Assembly (NCBI GenBank): GCA_963782965.1
Contig: CAWALV010000002.1
Location: forward strand, 434,001-498,000
Direction of reading: 5' to 3'
DNA length: 64,000 nt
DNA from: CAWALV01 sp963782965
GTDB taxonomy: Bacteria; Actinomycetota; Actinomycetes; Acidothermales; Acidothermaceae
Shown here: piece by piece, positions 59,461 through 64,000 of the stretch
How the letters are laid out: the number at the start of each line of letters is the position of its first letter
Position numbering within the stretch: position 1 is the first letter of the stretch
Notes under the pieces: model-generated
What the model was told of the DNA's origin: nothing
Database searches by the model: none
The model's input: only the letters and a program-made list of their open reading frames with translations
Position numbers and translations under genes: made by a program

Positions 59461-61992
59461 TCATGCCGACCAATCGGCCGCCGCGGCCCCGCCGGCGTGC
59501 TCGAGCGGCGCGATGCCGGTGATCCGATGCACGGCGAACGTGCGCACCTCGTCGTGCCGGTGGTCGAAGGCCGTCAAGTAGCCGCCGGCCAATCGGAGCG
59601 GCTCGACGATTCGTTTGCTCGCCTGGCCCTGGGCGTTGAGATAGCCCATCCACACGGCGGTTCCCTGCACGACGGCGTCGTGCAGGACGGCGAGGGTGTA
59701 GGCCGCGCCTGACGAAGGGGGAGCCCCGGTATCGGGCACTGTCTGCTCGCGCGCGAGTTGCGCCGCGCGGTCACCGTTGCGGAGCGCGCGGACGGCGGCC
59801 AGGACGACCGGACCCTTCGGCAGCAGCAGGTCGACGCGGTACTGCGGCGGCCGCGGCCGTGCGGGGGCCCGTTCGTGAGCGGATTGCTGCAGCAGCAGCG
59901 CGCCGGTGGAGTCCTCCGCCGCTGGTGCGTAGCCGAGCTCGCGCAGCCGCTCCGCGACGCGTTCGGGAGCGAGCGGACTGACGAGCACCGACGGCGCGAG
60001 CTTGCGTAGCCGCAGGCTTTCGGCCCGCCGGTCGGCGAGGACCTCGGCGAGCAGGGCCTCGTCGTCACAGCGCACGTAGGCACCCGCGGCGCCGATCCGG
60101 ATGCGCCCATACCGGCGGGCGACGTCGTCGATGAGGTAGGTGAGCGGTTGCGGTACGTCGGTGCTCGCGTGCCGGGTCAAGAAGTCGTGCAGCTCGCTCG
60201 CGCTGCGGCCGGCGTCGAGGGCGTTGCGCAGCGAGGACTCACTGAACCGGTAAACGGTCGCTCCGCCGGTGGATTCGACCGCCGCCATCGAGGCCAGCGT
60301 GCGCGCTACCGCCGGCTGCAGCGGCCCGGGCGCGATCGCCGTCAGGTCCGCTTGGAGCAGGACGTGGTCGACGGGCTGTGGGAGCAGTGGCTCCAACGCC
60401 TCGGCGCTGCCGGTGTCGGCAGCCGGCTCGCCGCCGGCGTCTTCGCCGCCGAACGCTCGAAGCAATGGCCGAGCGAACGAAGAAACGGCGCCCTTGCCGG
60501 TGATCCCGAGGGTGGCCGCCTCGTCACAGCTCCACGCGACCAGATCGTCTCGCAGCTGCCCGCCCCGCCGCGGCCAGTTCCAGGCGATGCGGGACACGAG
60601 CGACTCGGGCGAGGCCGCCGACCCGGGGACTGTGTCGAGCCAGAGCCGGGCCATTTCGCGGCGCAGCACCGGGACGATCGCACGATCGACGTCTGCACCG
60701 AGCGCGTTCGGAGCACGGTCCGGACCAGGCGCCAGCGCGGGGCCGAGGTCGTCGCCGGCGGCCGCGCGTCGGCCCACGAGCGCGGGTACCCGGGTCATCG
60801 ACAGCCACGCGTTCGCCAGGGTCACCCAGCGAGTGGCGACCGGGGTCGCCGACCACGCGTCGAACGCAGGCGTCGGGAGCCAGCGCGGTTCTACACCCGG
60901 CTCCGAGGCGAGCAGTCCGGTGGCGTGCGAAAGTTCCACGAGCAGTGCCGCGAGCGACTCGTCGACGTCAAGCTCACGCGCGGTGCGGCGCAGGTCGCGC
61001 ACGCCCAAGCCGCCGGAACGCAACACGGCCGGCGGGTCGGCCGCCCAGCGTTCGAGGAACGACTCCACGAGCCGGACGACAGTGAAAGCTTGTGCTGCGG
61101 CGATCGCATCGACCTGAGCCGGGTCGTTGCTGGCCAGATCGAGCGGCGGCGCCTCGACGTGCACCCGGGCGAAAGGGCGGCCGCCGCGCACGGCGGTTCC
61201 CACCTCACGCGGGAGTGCGACGGTGTAGTCGTCGAGCGGTACGAGCAGGCCGTGGCCGAGCAGCCATCGGATCGGGGACTCGGGCCGTTCGCCGGGCCGC
61301 CGGCGGGCGCCGACGACACTGCCGACCGGCGGCCCGGCGGCCAGCAGCTCGAGCACCTCCCGAGCGCTGCCGGGCGTCGCGGCGAGCAGGTGGCCCAGCT
61401 GCACCGGATCGGTTAAGACGTTCAGCGCCAGCGCCGCACCACCGTCGGCACCGCCTGGTGTACCGCCTTCAAGGGCGCCCGTACCTGAGGCGGATGCGGG
61501 CAGAACAGTGGCGAGGTTCGTCGCCACCTCCGTCAGCCAGCTCGCCGGAAGCTCCGCGAACAGGCTTGCGGCAGGCGGCCCGAGGGACGCCGGCCATGGC
61601 AACACCTCATGCAGGGCGCTCGGCACGTGCAGCGCCCCGTCGGCGTCGTCCCACACCAGCGCCGCTTCGCGCAGCCGGGGAAGCGCCCGCGCCAGCTCCG
61701 CGACGTCGACGCCGAGCAGTTCAGCGGCGGCGGGCGAGCTGGGCGCGGGGTCGTCGTCCGCGAAAATGCCCGGTGGCCGGCTGAGGAGGAGCACGGCTTC
61801 CAGGAGCTGGAGGGCGCCGGTGTCGAGACGCTCGAGGGCGAGCTCGAGCGAAGCGCGGCCGCTGGCCCGAGCCGCAAGCACGTCGATGTCGGCGGGAACC
61901 GGATGCAGCAGGTCGGGCCGCACGGAAAGCAGCCTCATCAGCTCGTCGTCGGAGCGATGACGCAGCCAGGCCGCCAACTCGAAGGTGCTCAC
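59461..61992 (-). CDS. Helicase-associated domain protein, partner of XPB (Rv0862c-like)
   Basis: An 843-residue protein from GTG 61992 (VSTFELAAWLRHRSDDELMRLL). It is mostly winged-helix-like and helical segments. The N-terminal part (DLLHPVPADIDVLAARASGRASLELALERLD, partly quoted: PADIDVLAARASGRASLELA) and the central LLQADLTAIAPGPLQPAV match the helicase C-terminal-domain-associated family. The C-terminus contains GYLNAQGQASKRIVEPLRLAGGYLTAFDHR (shown in part: RIVEPLRLAGGYLTAFDH), a WYL-like beta-barrel. That suggests nucleotide or DNA-end sensing. No motor motifs are seen. It is encoded immediately upstream of XPB as in mycobacteria. Confidence 0.85.
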   Translation of the reverse strand: MSTFELAAWLRHRSDDELMRLLSVRPDLLHPVPADIDVLAARASGRASLELALERLDTGALQLLEAVLLLSRPPGIFADDDPAPSSPAAAELLGVDVAELARALPRLREAALVWDDADGALHVPSALHEVLPWPASLGPPAASLFAELPASWLTEVATNLATVLPASASGTGALEGGTPGGADGGAALALNVLTDPVQLGHLLAATPGSAREVLELLAAGPPVGSVVGARRRPGERPESPIRWLLGHGLLVPLDDYTVALPREVGTAVRGGRPFARVHVEAPPLDLASNDPAQVDAIAAAQAFTVVRLVESFLERWAADPPAVLRSGGLGVRDLRRTARELDVDESLAALLVELSHATGLLASEPGVEPRWLPTPAFDAWSATPVATRWVTLANAWLSMTRVPALVGRRAAAGDDLGPALAPGPDRAPNALGADVDRAIVPVLRREMARLWLDTVPGSAASPESLVSRIAWNWPRRGGQLRDDLVAWSCDEAATLGITGKGAVSSFARPLLRAFGGEDAGGEPAADTGSAEALEPLLPQPVDHVLLQADLTAIAPGPLQPAVARTLASMAAVESTGGATVYRFSESSLRNALDAGRSASELHDFLTRHASTDVPQPLTYLIDDVARRYGRIRIGAAGAYVRCDDEALLAEVLADRRAESLRLRKLAPSVLVSPLAPERVAERLRELGYAPAAEDSTGALLLQQSAHERAPARPRPPQYRVDLLLPKGPVVLAAVRALRNGDRAAQLAREQTVPDTGAPPSSGAAYTLAVLHDAVVQGTAVWMGYLNAQGQASKRIVEPLRLAGGYLTAFDHRHDEVRTFAVHRITGIAPLEHAGGAAAADWSA

Positions 61993-62203
61993 GCGTTCAC
62001 GGTAGCCAAGCACGGGCTTCCGGCGCCGCATCGGCGGTGCGATGGGGGACGGCGCGTGGTCGGTCGGCGCCTGTGGACGGCGTCCGTCGAGCCGCCGCGG
62101 TCGGTGAGTACGGAGCCGATTGTCGTTGTCGGCTCAACCAATCGGGTGAACGGCCCGATGACCAGCGAGAGCTCGAAGCGGAAAGGATGGCGGGCGGAGG
62201 TTT

Positions 62204-63655
62204 GTGGTGATTGCGCGCCTGATGTCGTCGCTCATGCGTCGTCGCGATCATGCCCGGACGACGAGCACCCGCCCGGACGGCCCGCTCCAGACCGCTCTGG
62301 CCGAACTCGCGGTGAAATCCGGCCAGGTCGGCATCGGTGTCGCCGACATCGCCGGCAACATCGAGTCGCTGTCCGCCGTCCTCAGCGGCCAAGCCGGGCT
62401 GTCCGCCCAGTTGCGCGCGGCGACCGAGGAAATTGCCGCCGGAAACCATCAGGTCGAAGCGTCGGTGGCGGAAGCCCACGCGGCCACCAAGCTCGCGCAC
62501 GACGAAGCGACCGGGTCGCGGCAGACGGTGCAGGGGTCGCTCGCGGAGCTGTCGGAGTTCGTCGAGTGGGTCGGCGGCATCGGTTCACAGTTCTCGCGCG
62601 TGGCGGCTGCGCTGACGTCGATCACTCAGGCCGCGAGCCAGATCGACCGGATCGCACAGCAGACCCACATCCTCGCGCTCAATGCGCGGATCGAGGCGGC
62701 CCGCTCCGGGGCGGCAGGGCACGGCTTCCAGGTGATCGCGGATTCGGTCCGCGAACTGGCCGACGAGACGATATCGACCGCCCGAACGATCGACACCACA
62801 GTCGCACCGGTGTCGACCCAGATCGCGGAGCTGACCACCCAGGGCGAGCAGGCGCGGATACGCGCGGAGGGCGTGCGTGCCGGCACCGAGGCGATCTGGT
62901 CGATGATCGAGACGGTCAGCGGGGCGTTGGCGTCGGCCGATGAGCGAGTCGCGGAAATTCAGGACGTCGCAGCCGCGATCCGTGCGCAGGTCGACGGCTT
63001 TCTCGTGCCACTCGCCGCCTTGGCGGAGGGTTTGGACCACTCGAGTCACGAGTTGCGCGGCGCGCAGGAACGAACGGCGAGCATGCTCGACCTCACCGAG
63101 GAGCTGGTTGCCGCGAGCGCGCGTACCGGAGCGCGTACGTCTGACTCGCCGCTGATCGAGGCGGCCATCGACGCCGCCGCGCGCGCGTCGGCGCTGTTCA
63201 CGGCGGCTGTCGATGCGGGCGAGATCAGCATGGCCGATCTCTTCGACGAGGACTATCGGCCTATCCCGGGTTCGAACCCGCTCCAGCACGAGACGAAGTT
63301 CGCGGCCTTCACCGATCGCGTGCTGCCGGCGATTCAGGAACCGTTCGCTGATCTCGACCCGCGCATCGCATTCGGTATCTGCACCGACCGCAACGGCTAC
63401 ATCGCGACGCACATGCAGAAGGTTTCGAAACCGCAGGGTTGCGACCCGGTGTGGAACGCCGCCAACTGCCGCAACCGCCGCATCTTCAACGACCGCACCG
63501 GCCTGACCTGCGGCCGCAACACCGAGCCGTTCGTCCTTCAGACCTACCGCCGCGACATGGGTGGCGGAACGTTCGTCATGATGAAAGACGTCTCCGCGCC
63601 GATCTGGGTGCACGGTCGCCACTGGGGCGGCTTTCGGATCGGCTACACGGCCTGA
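62204..63655 (+). CDS. Soluble methyl-accepting chemotaxis-like protein with C-terminal sensor domain
   Basis: A 483-residue protein from GTG 62204 (GGAGG five bases upstream). The receptor signalling hairpin comes first: IDRIAQQTHILALNARIEAARSGAAGHGFQVIADSVREL (about residues 147-188), where the consensus has QTNLLALNAAIEAARAGE. The C-terminal domain (about 335-483) has IAFGICTDRNGYIATHMQKVSKPQG, NRRIFNDRTGL, LQTYRRDMGGGTFVMMKDVSAPI and GRHWGGFRIGY. This is a Cache/PAS-like fold found at the C-terminus of cytoplasmic chemoreceptors. No membrane helix is seen. Four cysteines cluster in the sensor, which could bind metal or heme. The presence of this gene suggests chemotaxis or another CheA-linked pathway. 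Confidence 0.87.
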   Translation: MVIARLMSSLMRRRDHARTTSTRPDGPLQTALAELAVKSGQVGIGVADIAGNIESLSAVLSGQAGLSAQLRAATEEIAAGNHQVEASVAEAHAATKLAHDEATGSRQTVQGSLAELSEFVEWVGGIGSQFSRVAAALTSITQAASQIDRIAQQTHILALNARIEAARSGAAGHGFQVIADSVRELADETISTARTIDTTVAPVSTQIAELTTQGEQARIRAEGVRAGTEAIWSMIETVSGALASADERVAEIQDVAAAIRAQVDGFLVPLAALAEGLDHSSHELRGAQERTASMLDLTEELVAASARTGARTSDSPLIEAAIDAAARASALFTAAVDAGEISMADLFDEDYRPIPGSNPLQHETKFAAFTDRVLPAIQEPFADLDPRIAFGICTDRNGYIATHMQKVSKPQGCDPVWNAANCRNRRIFNDRTGLTCGRNTEPFVLQTYRRDMGGGTFVMMKDVSAPIWVHGRHWGGFRIGYTA

Positions 63656-63687
63656 CGCCAGGCGGGCGGGTTGTGGCTTGCCTGCGC

Positions 63688-64000
63688 CTACTTCACCGTC
63701 AGTCGCATGGTGAACACCGGCGAGGTCGAGTCGGTGCCGAGGTAGAACCCGAGTCCGCCCAGCTGCTTTGCGTCAGCCGGGGCTGTGGGTTGCTGTGCAA
63801 GGAACGAGCCGAGGGCCACGTAGCCCGCCATCGACACCTTCGACGGCATCCCGGACATCGCCGCCTTGTAGTCGGCAGTGTCGCTCAACTTTCCGGTGCC
63901 CGGAGTGGGGTCGTTGGTGACCACGAGGTGCGTGTCGGTCGAGACTTTGAGCGAGACCCCAAGCTGCGACGCTAGGTCGGCGAGCTTTTGCGCCGTGGCC
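63688..64000 (-). CDS. C-terminal part of a hypothetical protein, cut by window edge
   Basis: The reading frame stays open to the right edge. It encodes about 103 residues including LADLASQLGVSLKVSTDTHLVVTNDP, then LSDTADYKAAMSGMPSKVSMAGYVALG and ending VFTMRLTVK. The style (a test-position domain with VxSTDxHLVVTND and MSGMPSK) resembles the C-terminus of DUF3352-type actinobacterial proteins, but the visible part is too short to be sure. An internal GTG at 63924 is not a real start. Confidence 0.6.
   Translation of the reverse strand, partial: ATAQKLADLASQLGVSLKVSTDTHLVVTNDPTPGTGKLSDTADYKAAMSGMPSKVSMAGYVALGSFLAQQPTAPADAKQLGGLGFYLGTDSTSPVFTMRLTVK

Overview
The window is a chromosomal segment from a GC-rich actinobacterium (phylum Actinomycetota). 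The evidence is a dense, mostly single-copy gene set typical of that phylum: mycothiol glycosyltransferase MshA, CarD, SenX3-RegX3 next to phoU and pst, a SigL-like ECF sigma/anti-sigma pair, a WXG100 protein, DUF3263 plus LytR_C, an HbhA-like protein behind an XRE regulator, the XPB helicase pair, RsiG, and many leaderless start codons. Gene order resembles both Mycobacteriales and Frankia/Streptomyces-type genomes. I cannot name a genus. No prophage, insertion sequence or CRISPR array was found; the region reads as core and near-core chromosome.

Layout. 1-2600: sugar-acid catabolism (a frameshifted altronate dehydratase-like gene and a mannonate/tagaturonate oxidoreductase-like gene). 2433-3802: a nickel/cobalt permease read toward them, with a Nur-like box. 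3957-6743: a three-gene flavin electron-transfer operon (ferric reductase-like membrane protein, FMN-binding protein, ApbE flavin transferase). 6895-8805: thiC with a TPP riboswitch. 8836-10640: CorA-like transporter and two small membrane proteins. 10713-12516: ECF sigma factor, zinc-finger anti-sigma factor and a membrane thioredoxin. 12543-14432: a polycysteine leader peptide, DUF4395, thiosulfate sulfurtransferase and DUF1416, closed by a terminator. 14492-17357: nitrobindin-like protein, a gene-poor stretch, a Fur-family regulator and YgfZ.

17434-20866: a DUF4388 protein with a very long octapeptide-repeat helix, divergent from an RsiG-type anti-sigma factor that carries both c-di-GMP signature copies. 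20906-26358: a secreted peptidase-like lipoprotein, then XRE regulator, HbhA-like protein, aldo/keto reductase, DUF2516, AlaX and a macrodomain protein. 26355-29259: a minus-strand group with an SDR, a GH20 hexosaminidase lipoprotein and a small unknown. 29462-32540: mshA, a YbjN-like protein, a small HTH protein and phosphoglycerate mutase. 32569-39970: LpqE-like lipoprotein, a thioredoxin-like membrane protein, carD, PIN/TRAM protein, ispD, ispF, cysS (frameshifted) and rlmB. 39983-42004: DUF4032 protein, tRNA-Thr and two tiny membrane proteins.

42144-48988 is a phosphate regulon: regX3 and senX3 on the minus strand, phoU and pstSCAB on the plus strand, with a PHO box before pstS. 48969-53673: serine hydrolase, TPR/GGDEF diguanylate cyclase, DUF3263, LytR_C protein and otsB. 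53964-55452: threonine synthase under a SAM-I riboswitch. 55469-57360: groEL under two tandem CIRCE operators, with a strong terminator. 57372-61992: orphan WXG100 protein, XPB helicase and its large partner. 62204-63655: a soluble chemoreceptor-like protein. The right edge cuts a minus-strand gene.

Two genes (the altronate dehydratase-like gene and cysS) are each broken by one extra base. The cysS break is in a normally essential gene, which points to assembly indels rather than decay. The most interesting items are the cis-regulatory ones (SAM riboswitch on thrC, polycysteine attenuator, Nur-like box, double CIRCE), the RsiG/GGDEF c-di-GMP pair, a SenX3 that appears to lack membrane segments, and the repeat-helix protein beside rsiG.
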